Source of the DNA: SIG565 sp045540055
Lineage (GTDB): Bacteria > Bacillota > Clostridia > Oscillospirales > Acutalibacteraceae
Assembly: GCA_045540055.1 (NCBI GenBank)
Contig: JAZQGO010000035.1
Location: 1 to 43,886 of the forward strand
DNA: 43,886 nucleotides
Reading direction: 5' to 3'
In this document: piece after piece, positions 24,166 through 31,847 of the stretch
Layout: every line of letters starts with the position of its first letter
Position numbering within the stretch: the stretch's first letter is position 1
Program-made: the position numbers and the translations under genes
Notes under the pieces: generated by a model
Databases searched by the model: none
Seen by the model: the letters and a program-made list of their open reading frames with translations, nothing else
What the model was told of the DNA's origin: nothing

Positions 24166-24265
24166 TAAAAAGGGGAGCTTGATTGACTCAGGCTGAGAGG
24201 AAACCATTCTGTTTCGACCCATAACCTGATGCGGATAATGCCGACGTAGGATAATACGCCTTTAA
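24166..24265 (+). promoter_or_regulatory. TPP riboswitch (THI element)
   Basis: The conserved TPP-binding pieces are present in order: GGGGAGCTTG, CAGGCTGAGAGGAAACC, GACCCATAACCTGATGCGGA, TAATGCCGACGTAGGATAA. P1 is closed by AAAGG near 24170 and CCTTT near 24260. A terminator follows, so thiamine pyrophosphate should switch thiT off by premature termination. Confidence 0.95.
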
Positions 24266-24273
24266 AAGTTTAT

Positions 24274-24300
24274 GCCGCAGTATTTTACTGCGGCTTTTTA
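24274..24300 (+). terminator. riboswitch-controlled terminator before thiT
   Basis: GCCGCAGTA (24274-24282) and TACTGCGGC (24286-24294) form a nine-base-pair stem with a TTT loop, followed by TTTTTA. It is the expression platform of the TPP riboswitch. Confidence 0.9.
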
Positions 24301-24339
24301 TTTGCACATACTATTTTTGTTAAAAGAAAGGTGTAAAAA

Positions 24340-24894
24340 ATGAAAAAAGAAAATTTGCAAAAACTTACTGTCTCTGCCGTACTGGTCGCTCTGTCTACGG
24401 TGCTGAGCTTCGTTAAAATCTATCAGGCGCCGCTCGGCGGCTCTGTAACGCTTTTATCAATGGTGCCGGTCTGCCTTATAGGTGTTTTATACGGTACAAA
24501 ATATGCCATCGCCCCCTGCCTTTTGTACGGCGCTATTCAGATGCTGCAGGGCGGTGTATTAGGCTGGGGCTTAACACCTGCCGTTTTGGTCGCCGCTATT
24601 TTGCTTGACTACATTATCGCCTTTGGCGTAATGTGTTTTTCGGGCTTGTGGCATAACAAGGGCTTTATCGGCATAGTATCGGGTACTGCATTGGCGGTTT
24701 TTGCCCGATTTATATGCCACTTTATATCGGGTGTGGTTTTATGGACATCATTTGATATATTCGCTAACCCCTACATCTACTCGCTTGTTTACAACGGCGC
24801 ATATATGCTGCCCGAGCTTGTCTTTACGCTAATCGGCACATTCGCCCTTTATAAAACGACGGGTATTAAGGCAATTCATAGGCTTGTAAAATAA
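24340..24894 (+). CDS. thiT: thiamine ECF transporter substrate-binding protein ThiT
   Basis: This 184-residue membrane protein has six hydrophobic segments, the size and pattern of the ThiT S-component. It captures thiamine and works with the shared ECF module (EcfA, EcfA' and EcfT, not in this window). Family features are the N-terminal VSAVLVALSTVLSFVKIYQA, GGVLGWGLTPAVLVAAILLD in the middle, and RFICHFISGVVLWTSF near residue 127, which holds the Trp/His residues expected near the thiamine site. The TPP riboswitch upstream strongly supports the function. The ATG follows AAAGGTGTAAAAA. Confidence 0.95.
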   Translation: MKKENLQKLTVSAVLVALSTVLSFVKIYQAPLGGSVTLLSMVPVCLIGVLYGTKYAIAPCLLYGAIQMLQGGVLGWGLTPAVLVAAILLDYIIAFGVMCFSGLWHNKGFIGIVSGTALAVFARFICHFISGVVLWTSFDIFANPYIYSLVYNGAYMLPELVFTLIGTFALYKTTGIKAIHRLVK

Positions 24895-24899
24895 TCTTG

Positions 24900-24931
24900 G
24901 CAGGGTGTGCAAAAGTACACCCTGCTTTTTT
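24900..24931 (+). terminator. thiT terminator
   Basis: GCAGGGTGT (24900-24908) pairs with ACACCCTGC (24917-24925) and is followed by six T. Confidence 0.9.
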
Positions 24932-24941
24932 AAATTTAATA

Positions 24942-24970
24942 TTGACAATATCGGCCACTTCGGTTATAAT
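24942..24970 (+). promoter_or_regulatory. consensus promoter for rpmH operon
   Basis: TTGACA (24942-24947), exactly 17 bases, then TATAAT (24965-24970). This perfect consensus is expected for a ribosomal protein gene. A leader of about 50 bases ends in AAAGGAGG before rpmH. Confidence 0.9.
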
Positions 24971-25029
24971 TCTTAAGATAGGTTATGTATAAGGGTAATT
25001 ATCCCCTTAGTGTAAAGGAGGTTTAAAAC

Positions 25030-25164
25030 ATGAAAAGAACTTACCAGCCCAAGAAACTTCACAGAAAGCGTGAACATGGCTTTTTAAAGAGAATGGCTAC
25101 AGCTAACGGCCGCAAGGTGCTTGCTCGCCGCAGAGCTAAGGGCAGAAAGACGCTCACTTATTAA
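25030..25164 (+). CDS. rpmH: 50S ribosomal protein L34
   Basis: This 44-residue, very basic protein starts MKRTYQPKKLHRKREHGF and continues with KRMATANGRKVLARRRAKGR, the standard L34 sequence. The ATG at 25030 follows AAAGGAGG. It is the first gene of the classic rpmH-rnpA-yidD-yidC-jag set. The small size and the perfect promoter fit a highly expressed gene. Confidence 0.97.
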   Translation: MKRTYQPKKLHRKREHGFLKRMATANGRKVLARRRAKGRKTLTY

Positions 25165-25170
25165 TTAAGG

Positions 25171-25198
25171 GCCACTTAAATGTGGCTTTTCCTTTTTT
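25171..25198 (+). terminator. attenuating hairpin between rpmH and rnpA
   Basis: GCCAC (25171-25175) and GTGGC (25182-25186), loop TTAAAT, are followed by TTTTCCTTTTTT. The short stem predicts partial termination, which would make rpmH mRNA more abundant than rnpA. Confidence 0.6.
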
Positions 25199-25212
25199 AA
25201 GGTGACAAATTT

Positions 25213-25554
25213 ATGATTGAAAAATTAAGAGTTAACAAAGAATTTCGCCGTGTTTACGGACGCGGCAAATCCTTCGTCGACGGTGCCGTTGTAACCTATA
25301 TTCTCGGTAACCGTTCAGACAAAATACGAATAGGTATTACAGTTAGCAAAAAGCTTGGCGGCGCAGTTATGCGCAACCGTGCCAAGCGGCTTCTCACTGC
25401 CGCGGTTTTTGAGTGTCTGCCAAACATAAGGGGCGGCTGTGATATTGTTTTTGTTGCACGCTCAAAAATCTTCAGAAAGAAAAGCTATGATGTCGCCGCC
25501 ATCATAAAAAAACATTTTATTTCTGCCGGAATGTGGAATACAAATGATAAGTAA
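25213..25554 (+). CDS. rnpA: ribonuclease P protein component
   Basis: This 113-residue basic protein binds RNase P RNA. The family signature is clear: KEFRRVYGRGKSFVDGAVVT near residues 9-28, and IGITVSKKLGGAVMRNRAKR near 47-66 (the RNR motif of the RNA-binding face). It follows rpmH as in most bacteria and overlaps yidD by 11 bases. The ATG follows AAGGTGACAAATTT. Confidence 0.96.
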   Translation: MIEKLRVNKEFRRVYGRGKSFVDGAVVTYILGNRSDKIRIGITVSKKLGGAVMRNRAKRLLTAAVFECLPNIRGGCDIVFVARSKIFRKKSYDVAAIIKKHFISAGMWNTNDK

Positions 25555-25783
25555 ATTATTTATCCGATTTATCCGATTTTACCAAAAGCATATTTCTCAC
25601 GCCAAAATCCCTTGTTGCCGATTTCATCCCACCTGCTCAAACTATGCTATTGAGGCCTTGCAGGTGCATGGTGCATTTAAAGGCTGTTGCCTTGCTTTTT
25701 GGCGAATACTACGATGCAACCCGTTATGTAAGGGCGGATATGATCCCGTACCCGAAAGAAAAAGAAAAAACAACCATTTGTAA
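25544..25783 (+). CDS. yidD: membrane protein insertion efficiency factor YidD
   Basis: This 79-residue protein has the YidD signature: RFYQKHISHAKIPCCRFHPT near residues 11-30, CSNYAIEALQVHGAFKG, and RILRCNPLCKGGYDPVP. Four or more cysteines are in the conserved places. YidD helps insertion of membrane proteins at the cytoplasmic face. It overlaps rnpA by 11 bases and precedes yidC by 18 bases, the usual order. Confidence 0.95.
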   Translation: MISKLFIRFIRFYQKHISHAKIPCCRFHPTCSNYAIEALQVHGAFKGCCLAFWRILRCNPLCKGGYDPVPERKRKNNHL

Positions 25784-25801
25784 AGGATGGTATAACATAA
25801 T

Positions 25802-26758
25802 ATGAATGCTATTTTTGATTTATTGAATGAATATGTGCTTTCCCCCATTCTGCGTGGTGTTATGTACATTTCGGGCAACAACTTTGCCGTTGCCATCTTT
25901 ATTTTTACACTTGTAATCAACCTGCTTCTGATTCCGCTTACCATCAAGAGTCAGAAGTCATCGGTTCAGCAAACAAAAATCAAGCCCAAGCTTGATGAAC
26001 TCAAGAAAAAATACGGCGACGATAAGCAGAAGTATTCTGCCGCCATGCAGGAGCTTTATCAGAAAGAAAATGTTTCTATGGCAGGCGGTTGCCTACCTAT
26101 GATTTTGCGCCTTGTTATTTTGATGAGCATCTATTATCTTGTTCTCTCCCCCGTTTCTTATCTTACAACGGTTGACAGCAAGCAGATAGATGTCGCCACA
26201 TCGGCAATCGTCACCGCAGAGGAAGAAAAGGCTTCAAGAAGCAAAGAGCTGGCTCTGGTTACCCAGATTACCCATGACTCTTTATCTCTTGAGGGCAAAA
26301 AAGATGCTGAAATTAAGGCTATAAATGAGGTAAAGACCGAGATTGAAAAAATCGACTTTTCCTTCTTCGGTATAGACCTTACCGAAACGCCCAAATTCCA
26401 GTTCAACCTTTCGGCAGTGAATATAAATTGGATTATACCATTCTTATCCTTTGCCGCAGCAATGCTTTCCTCACTTATTTCAATGCGTATGCAAAAATCA
26501 GTAAACCCCGATGCCCCGAATATGTCGGGTATGATGCTTACAATGCCTTTGATTTCTTTGTTTATTGCCTTTTCTGCGCCTTGCGGTCTTGGCTATTATT
26601 GGGCATGCTCAAGTATTATCTCGGGCGGCCTACAGGTAGGTGTTCAGCACTTCTACGGTCCGTACCGTATGATTGCGAGACAGCGCGCTAAGGACATTGT
26701 AAAGGCAAACGAGCTTGAACAGAAAACCATCAACTCTACCAACTCATTAGGTGAATAA
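25802..26758 (+). CDS. yidC: membrane protein insertase YidC/Oxa1 family
   Basis: This 318-residue Gram-positive-type insertase lacks the large periplasmic domain of E. coli YidC. The first segment, FAVAIFIFTLVINLLLIPLT, is followed by the cytoplasmic hairpin loop KPKLDELKKKYGDDKQKYSA, then ALYQK-like AAMQELYQKENVSMAGGCLP, and late membrane segments with ALGYYW-like CGLGYYWACSSIISGG. An extra loop of about 80 residues between the second and third segments (about 118-205) is acidic and rich in Ala and Glu. There is no lipobox at the start. It sits between yidD and jag. Confidence 0.94.
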   Translation: MNAIFDLLNEYVLSPILRGVMYISGNNFAVAIFIFTLVINLLLIPLTIKSQKSSVQQTKIKPKLDELKKKYGDDKQKYSAAMQELYQKENVSMAGGCLPMILRLVILMSIYYLVLSPVSYLTTVDSKQIDVATSAIVTAEEEKASRSKELALVTQITHDSLSLEGKKDAEIKAINEVKTEIEKIDFSFFGIDLTETPKFQFNLSAVNINWIIPFLSFAAAMLSSLISMRMQKSVNPDAPNMSGMMLTMPLISLFIAFSAPCGLGYYWACSSIISGGLQVGVQHFYGPYRMIARQRAKDIVKANELEQKTINSTNSLGE

Positions 26759-26775
26759 TTAAAGGAGGATTATCC

Positions 26776-27690
26776 TTGATAAAAGAACAAACCGGTTACG
26801 GTTCTACAATAGAAGAGGCTTATGAAGAAGCAAAAACCAACCTTATTTTAAGCCTTGGCGCTGAAAAATACAGCGAAGACGATATTCAGTTTGACATTAT
26901 AGAAATGCCTAAGAAAAAAACCTTGGGTATTTTCGGTGGCTGTAAGGCTCAGGTAAAGGCATTTATCGAGCTGCCTGACCCTGTAAAGCCGAAGGTCAAT
27001 AAACATAAAAAAGAAAAGAATGCTGAAAATAAGCCGAAGAATAACAAAGCACCTAAAGCTGACAAAAAACCTACCGAAGAAAAGCCTGTGGCAGAAGAAA
27101 TTGCAACGGTTAGTGCCGACCAGATTCCTGCCGATTCGAGAGCAGGTAAGGCAATCGCCTATCTCAAAAATATTCTCAGCAATCTCGGTTGTGAAAACAT
27201 CGAAATCAAGGTCGCCGAAAAAGAGAATGGCGCCGCGCTCTATCTTTCGGGCGACGGACTTGGTGTTGTTATCGGTCACAGAGGTGAAACTCTTGACGCA
27301 CTACAGTATTTAACCAGCCTTTCTGCCAATTCGGCAAGCGGCTATTATAAGGTTACCATCAATATCGGTAACTACCGTGAAAGACGTGAACAGGCGCTTA
27401 TCGGTCTTGCACGCCGTGTTTCAAATCAGGTTTTACGTACAGGTCGCAACCGTGCGCTTGAGCCGATGAATCCGTATGAGAGAAGAATTATCCACACCGC
27501 CGTTCAGGATATTGAGGGTGTAACCTCCAATTCCATCGGTGAAGGCAGTGGCAGACGTGTTGTTATCAGCGCTGTTGGCGGTTCTCGTCTTGCACGCAAA
27601 GGCGGTCAGGCAAACAAACCCGCCGCACCCGTAGAAGCACGCGAGCCTAAGAAGGATAGTGAAATTCCGCTTTACGGAAAAATAAACTAA
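26776..27690 (+). CDS. jag: RNA-binding protein KhpB/Jag
   Basis: This 304-residue protein has the usual order: a Jag-N domain (residues 1 to about 55, with GYGSTIEEAYEEAKTNL and KKKTLGIFGG), a Lys/Glu/Pro-rich linker (about 75-115), a KH domain (about 135-205, VVIGHRGETLDALQYLTSL) and an R3H domain (about 210-275, RNRALEPMNPYERRIIHTAV). KhpB binds RNA with KhpA and affects cell elongation. The start is a TTG at 26776, seven bases after AGGAGG; no ATG is available before the conserved domain. It closes the rpmH operon. Confidence 0.94.
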   Translation: MIKEQTGYGSTIEEAYEEAKTNLILSLGAEKYSEDDIQFDIIEMPKKKTLGIFGGCKAQVKAFIELPDPVKPKVNKHKKEKNAENKPKNNKAPKADKKPTEEKPVAEEIATVSADQIPADSRAGKAIAYLKNILSNLGCENIEIKVAEKENGAALYLSGDGLGVVIGHRGETLDALQYLTSLSANSASGYYKVTINIGNYRERREQALIGLARRVSNQVLRTGRNRALEPMNPYERRIIHTAVQDIEGVTSNSIGEGSGRRVVISAVGGSRLARKGGQANKPAAPVEAREPKKDSEIPLYGKIN

Positions 27691-27691
27691 C

Positions 27692-27720
27692 TTGCAAAAA
27701 TCGAATATTTATGATACAAT
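27692..27720 (+). promoter_or_regulatory. promoter for pheST
   Basis: TTGCAA (27692-27697), a 17-base spacer and TACAAT (27715-27720) begin two bases after the jag stop. The start is expected near 27727, at the 5' end of the T-box leader. Confidence 0.75.
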
Positions 27721-27726
27721 GGCAAA

Positions 27727-27982
27727 TGTTAAATGCTTTGACGAAGAAAAGTAGGTTTTGGCCTTTCTTTTAGAGAGGGTGTGCCATGGCTGAAAGCGCG
27801 CCTATGTTAAGACCTTTACCGAAGTTCCCTTCCGAGCAGTGACGCTGAACTACAGTAGGTGTCAACGGGTAATTCCGTTATGAATTTGAAGAGTGTTTGC
27901 TCTTGAGCAAAAATGCGGGTGGTACCGCGGAGTTTATGAAATTATTAGACTTCGTCCTGTTTTCAGGGCGAAGTCTTTTTTG
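27727..27982 (+). promoter_or_regulatory. T-box leader, phenylalanine specifier
   Basis: The jag-pheS gap of 306 bases is a T-box riboswitch. The T-box sequence AATGCGGGTGGTACCGCG (27912-27929) includes TGGTACC, which pairs with uncharged tRNA acceptor ends. A TTC codon (27825-27827) in GAAGTTCCC on the 3' side of stem I is the likely Phe specifier, fitting the downstream genes. The terminator stem is 27947-27959 with 27964-27976, followed by T6. Uncharged tRNA-Phe should favour read-through. Confidence 0.93.
27947..27982 (+). terminator. T-box terminator before pheS
   Basis: A 13-base-pair stem (one G-T pair) with loop TTTT is followed by TTTTTTG. It competes with the antiterminator that includes the T-box sequence. 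Confidence 0.9.
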
Positions 27983-27996
27983 TTGGAGGAAAAACT

Positions 27997-29016
27997 ATGA
28001 AGCAACAGTTAGAAGCAATTAAAAACACCGCTGTAGCGGCTATCGGCGAGTGTGACACGCTATCTCAAATTGACGAGATTCGCGTAAAATATCTCGGTAA
28101 AAAGGGCGAGCTTACCGCACTTCTTAAGCAGATGGGTAAATTAGACGCTGCCGAGCGCCCCATTATGGGACAGCTTGTAAACGAAGCCAAGGCACAGCTT
28201 GAAGGTCTTATTGGCGAGAGAAGTGCCATTATAAAGAAAAACGAAACAGCTCTCAAGCTTAAAGAGGAAACCATAGATATAACCATGCCGGGTAAAGCCG
28301 CGAAGGTCGGCAGACTTCATCCACTTAACACAGTACTTAACGATATGATAGATATCTTCCAGTCTATGGGCTTTGATGTTGTTGACGGCCCCGAGGTTGA
28401 AACCGACCATTATAACTTTGAGGCACTTAATGTACCTGCAGACCACCCCGCCAGAGATATGCAGGACACCTTCTATTTAGGCGAAAATTTACTGCTTCGT
28501 ACACAGACCTCTGCCGCACAGATTCGTACAATGGAAAACCGCAAGCCTCCAATTCGCATAATATGCCCGGGACGTGTTTTCCGTGCCGACGAGGTTGACG
28601 CAACTCATTCGCCCGTATTCCATCAAATAGAGGGCTTGGTTGTTGATAAGGGTGTTACTATGTGCGACCTTAAGGGCGTGCTTGAGCAGTTTGCCCACGA
28701 AATCTACGGTAAAGACACTCTCGTTAAATTCCGTCCCTCCTTCTTCCCCTTTACCGAACCGAGTGTTGAAGTTGATGTTTCCTGCTCGGAATGTGGCGGC
28801 AAGGGTTGCCGTGTATGTAAGGGCGGCGGTTGGATAGAAATCTTGGGTGCAGGTATGGTGCATCCCAAGGTGCTCTCTGCCTGCGGTATTGACCCCGAGA
28901 TTTATTCGGGCTTTGCCTTCGGTATTGGTCTTGACCGACTCACAACCACACGTTACAAGATAAGCGACATCCGTCTTCTTTTTGAAAACGATAAGCGCTT
29001 CCTTGACCAGTTTTAA
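27997..29016 (+). CDS. pheS: phenylalanyl-tRNA synthetase alpha subunit
   Basis: This 339-residue class II catalytic subunit is paired with PheT. It has an N-terminal coiled coil (about residues 1-85), motif 1 near GRLHPLNTVLNDMIDIFQSM, motif 2 around RIICPGRVFRADEVDATHSP, and motif 3 with GFAFGIGLDRLTTTRYKI. The segment SCSECGGKGCRVCKGGGWIE near residue 256 has extra cysteines that could bind zinc. The ATG follows TTGGAGGAAAAACT. pheT begins 13 bases after the stop. Confidence 0.97.
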   Translation: MKQQLEAIKNTAVAAIGECDTLSQIDEIRVKYLGKKGELTALLKQMGKLDAAERPIMGQLVNEAKAQLEGLIGERSAIIKKNETALKLKEETIDITMPGKAAKVGRLHPLNTVLNDMIDIFQSMGFDVVDGPEVETDHYNFEALNVPADHPARDMQDTFYLGENLLLRTQTSAAQIRTMENRKPPIRIICPGRVFRADEVDATHSPVFHQIEGLVVDKGVTMCDLKGVLEQFAHEIYGKDTLVKFRPSFFPFTEPSVEVDVSCSECGGKGCRVCKGGGWIEILGAGMVHPKVLSACGIDPEIYSGFAFGIGLDRLTTTRYKISDIRLLFENDKRFLDQF

Positions 29017-29029
29017 GGAGGGGTAAAAA

Positions 29030-31420
29030 ATGAAAATATCATTAAATCAGTTAAAAACCTATGTTGATATAAATGTACCGGTCAACGAGCTTTGCGACCG
29101 TATGGTTATGGCAGGCTTTGAGGTTGAATCTATTGAGGCCGAGGGCGATAACCTCGTAAACGTAGTTGTTGCAAAAATCGAAAAAATCACACCCCACGAA
29201 AACAGTGACCATCTTCAGATTTGCCAGATGAACGTAGGCAGCGATGAGCTTGTACAAATCGTAACGGGTGCGCAAAACATCAAAGAGGGCGACTTAGTAC
29301 CCGCCGCGCTTGATAACAGCATTTTACCTAACGGTATGAATATTAAGGCAGGCAAGCTTCGTGGTGTCGAGTCAAACGGTATGCTCTGCTCAGGTGAGGA
29401 GCTTTGTCTTACGGACGCCGACTACGAGGGTGCCGAGGTGCACGGAATCCTCATCCTTAAAGATGATTTAACCGTTGGTACCGATATGCGTGAGGTTTTA
29501 GGACTTGACGACTATATTATAGACTTTAAAATCACCGCCAACCGTCCCGACTGCAACTGCTTCTTAGGTGTTGCCAAGGAAATAAGTGTTGTATTAGGCA
29601 CCGAGTTCCGCGCCCCCGTGCCGAGCTACAAAACCGTAGGCGAGGATATTAATATTTACGTAAAAATTGACGTTGAAAATTACGAGCTTTGCCCCCGTTA
29701 TATCGGCAGAGTTGTTAAAAATCTACGAATTAAAGAATCACCCGACTGGATGAAAAAGGCGATATTGGCATCGGGTATGCGCCCCATTAACAATATCGTT
29801 GATATCACCAACTTCGTTATGCTTGAAACGGGTAACCCGATGCACGCCTTTAACTATAATGAACTGATCGGCAAGCATATAATCGTGCGCAACGCAAAGC
29901 AAGGGGAAAGCATCACAACCCTTGACGGCAAAAAATATGACCTTTCCACCGATATGTTGGTTATTGCCGATGGCGAAAACCCCTCCTGCCTTGCAGGTAT
30001 TATGGGCGGCCTTGAAAGTGAAATCACCGACGATACAACCGATTTATTCCTTGAGTCAGCCAAGTTTAAAAGGGACAATATCCGCCATACAGCTCGTGCG
30101 CTCGGCATTCGCACCGAGGCTAGCGGCAGATTTGAAAAGGGTATTGACATAATAAACACCCACTACGCTATGGAGCGTGCGCTCTCACTCATATACGAGC
30201 TTGACGCAGGCGATATTATCGAGGGCGAAATTGACTGCAACGAAGGTCTGCCCGAAGAGCGCACAATAACCGTTACAACCGATAAAATTATGGAGCTTAT
30301 AGGCGTTGATGTAGCAGACGAGACCATCGTCAACATTCTTAACAGTCTTGGTTTGCCCACTACTATTGACGGCAAAACCATCACCTGTAAAATCCCCTCA
30401 ATTCGTGATGACATCGAAGGCAGAGCCGATTTAGCCGAAGAGGTTATGCGCATATACGGCTACGACCACATTGTAGGTACGCCCATGCGCGGCGCCGTTA
30501 TCCGTGGTAAGAAGCTGCCTGAAAGAATTAAAACCGATGCACTTAAAAATCTTCTTTGTTCGCTCGGCGGTAATGAAATTACCACCTATTCGTTTATTTC
30601 AGGCAAGGCAATTGACACGCTGAATCTTGAGAACGATGACCCGCGCCGTAATGTCGTTACACTGCTTAACCCCTTGGGTGAGGAGTATTCGACAATGCGC
30701 AGTCAGTTAATCACAAGTATGCTGAGTGTAGTGGCAACAAACTTCAACCGCAAAATTACCGATGCACGATTTTTTGAAATTAATAAAAGATTCGTACCGA
30801 AGAGCCTGCCGATAACCGAGCAACCGTATGAATTACCGACACTTTGTCTTGGCTTCTACGGTAAGGATGAAGATTTCTTCACACTCAAAGGTACCGTCGA
30901 AGAAATTATGAAGCTTTTCGGCGCTCATACCGAATATGAGCGAAGTGACGAAAACTATCTGCATCCCGGCAGACAGGCGACCATTAAAGCTAATAATAAA
31001 GCTGTCGGCGTGTTGGGTGAATTACACCCAGACGTTGCCGCACTTTATGATATTTCTACTCGTGTTTATGTTGCCGAAATCAAGCTTGACGAGCTCTTCA
31101 CAATAAACAAGCGCAAGACAATCTACAAGCCTCTGCCTAAATATCCTGCTGTTGAGCGTGACTTTGCATTCCTGTGCGACAAGGATATTTCTATCGGCAC
31201 ACTCGAGAAGGCAATAATCTCGGGTGCTTCAAGACTTTGCGAAAGGGTTGAGCTCTTTGACGTTTACTCGGGCTCACAAATACCCGAGGGTAAGAAGAGC
31301 GTCGCCTTCAGCGTTTGGCTTCGCAGTGCCGACAGCACCCTGTCAGATGAAGAGATTGAGGCTGTCACAAAAAAGATTTTAAAGAAACTTGAAGCCGCAG
31401 GCGCAGAACTGCGAAAATAA
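29030..31420 (+). CDS. pheT: phenylalanyl-tRNA synthetase beta subunit
   Basis: This 796-residue subunit has the full bacterial layout: an N-terminal EMAP/tRNA-binding domain (about residues 40-150, with VVAKIEKITPHENSDHLQIC and QIVTGAQNI), B3/B4 editing domain (about 205-385, including ARALGIRTEASGRFEKGID), B5, a catalytic-like core with FFEINKRFV, and the C-terminal FDX-ACB domain (PKYPAVERDFAFLCDKDIS onward). Editing removes Tyr from tRNA-Phe. The ATG follows AGGAGGGGTAAAAA. It is co-transcribed with pheS. Confidence 0.97.
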   Translation: MKISLNQLKTYVDINVPVNELCDRMVMAGFEVESIEAEGDNLVNVVVAKIEKITPHENSDHLQICQMNVGSDELVQIVTGAQNIKEGDLVPAALDNSILPNGMNIKAGKLRGVESNGMLCSGEELCLTDADYEGAEVHGILILKDDLTVGTDMREVLGLDDYIIDFKITANRPDCNCFLGVAKEISVVLGTEFRAPVPSYKTVGEDINIYVKIDVENYELCPRYIGRVVKNLRIKESPDWMKKAILASGMRPINNIVDITNFVMLETGNPMHAFNYNELIGKHIIVRNAKQGESITTLDGKKYDLSTDMLVIADGENPSCLAGIMGGLESEITDDTTDLFLESAKFKRDNIRHTARALGIRTEASGRFEKGIDIINTHYAMERALSLIYELDAGDIIEGEIDCNEGLPEERTITVTTDKIMELIGVDVADETIVNILNSLGLPTTIDGKTITCKIPSIRDDIEGRADLAEEVMRIYGYDHIVGTPMRGAVIRGKKLPERIKTDALKNLLCSLGGNEITTYSFISGKAIDTLNLENDDPRRNVVTLLNPLGEEYSTMRSQLITSMLSVVATNFNRKITDARFFEINKRFVPKSLPITEQPYELPTLCLGFYGKDEDFFTLKGTVEEIMKLFGAHTEYERSDENYLHPGRQATIKANNKAVGVLGELHPDVAALYDISTRVYVAEIKLDELFTINKRKTIYKPLPKYPAVERDFAFLCDKDISIGTLEKAIISGASRLCERVELFDVYSGSQIPEGKKSVAFSVWLRSADSTLSDEEIEAVTKKILKKLEAAGAELRK

Positions 31421-31423
31421 ATC

Positions 31424-31452
31424 TTGTATTTTAGGGAAAACTGTTATACAAT
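31424..31452 (+). promoter_or_regulatory. promoter for ireB
   Basis: TTGTAT (31424-31429), a 17-base spacer and TACAAT (31447-31452) lie just after pheT and 33 bases before the ireB ATG. Confidence 0.7.
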
Positions 31453-31484
31453 AAATATGAATTAAGGAAAAAGAGGTGTTAATT

Positions 31485-31730
31485 ATGATGGATAGAACTA
31501 TGACATTTTCAATAGGCAATGAGGCCGAGCAGGAGATTCGCAAAATCTTACTGGTTGTTTACGATGCGCTTAAAGAAAAGGGCTATAACCCCATAAATCA
31601 GATTGTGGGCTATATTTTGTCGGAGGACCCGACCTATATTACCACGCATAATAACGCCCGAAGCTTAATAAGAAGGGTTGACCGCGATACACTTCTGCAG
31701 ACCCTTGTTAAATACTATCTTACCGATTAA
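31485..31730 (+). CDS. ireB: IreB family regulatory phosphoprotein
   Basis: This 81-residue protein matches IreB (UPF0297), with KILLVVYDALKEKGYNPINQ, IVGYILSEDPTYITTHNNAR and SLIRRVDRD. In Enterococcus, IreB is a substrate of the kinase IreK and acts against cephalosporin resistance. Its N-terminal Thr residues are phosphorylated, and here RTMTF carries two Thr. I start at ATG 31485, eight bases after AAGAGG, not at the in-frame GTG nine bases upstream. The kinase is not in this window. It is monocistronic, with its own promoter and terminator. Confidence 0.93.
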   Translation: MMDRTMTFSIGNEAEQEIRKILLVVYDALKEKGYNPINQIVGYILSEDPTYITTHNNARSLIRRVDRDTLLQTLVKYYLTD

Positions 31731-31734
31731 TTTA

Positions 31735-31777
31735 TTACCCCAACAGAGTTTATCAAGCTCTGTTGGGGTAATTTTTT
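31735..31777 (+). terminator. ireB terminator
   Basis: A perfect 14-base-pair stem (31735-31748 with 31758-31771) is followed by six T. Confidence 0.92.
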
Positions 31778-31781
31778 ACTG

Positions 31782-31810
31782 TTGCACCCACATTCAAAAT
31801 ATAGTATAAT
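31782..31810 (+). promoter_or_regulatory. promoter for the yhaM-trmK-rqcH operon
   Basis: TTGCAC (31782-31787), a 17-base spacer and TATAAT (31805-31810) lie 37 bases before the yhaM ATG. Confidence 0.8.
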
Positions 31811-31847
31811 AAACTTACGGTTATAAATAATATCCTAGGAGAGAATT

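Noticed and set aside
27480..27500. Exact DnaA box TTATCCACA
   Set aside because: It is a single copy inside the jag coding sequence, encoding conserved residues; no cluster or A+T-rich unwinding region is near.
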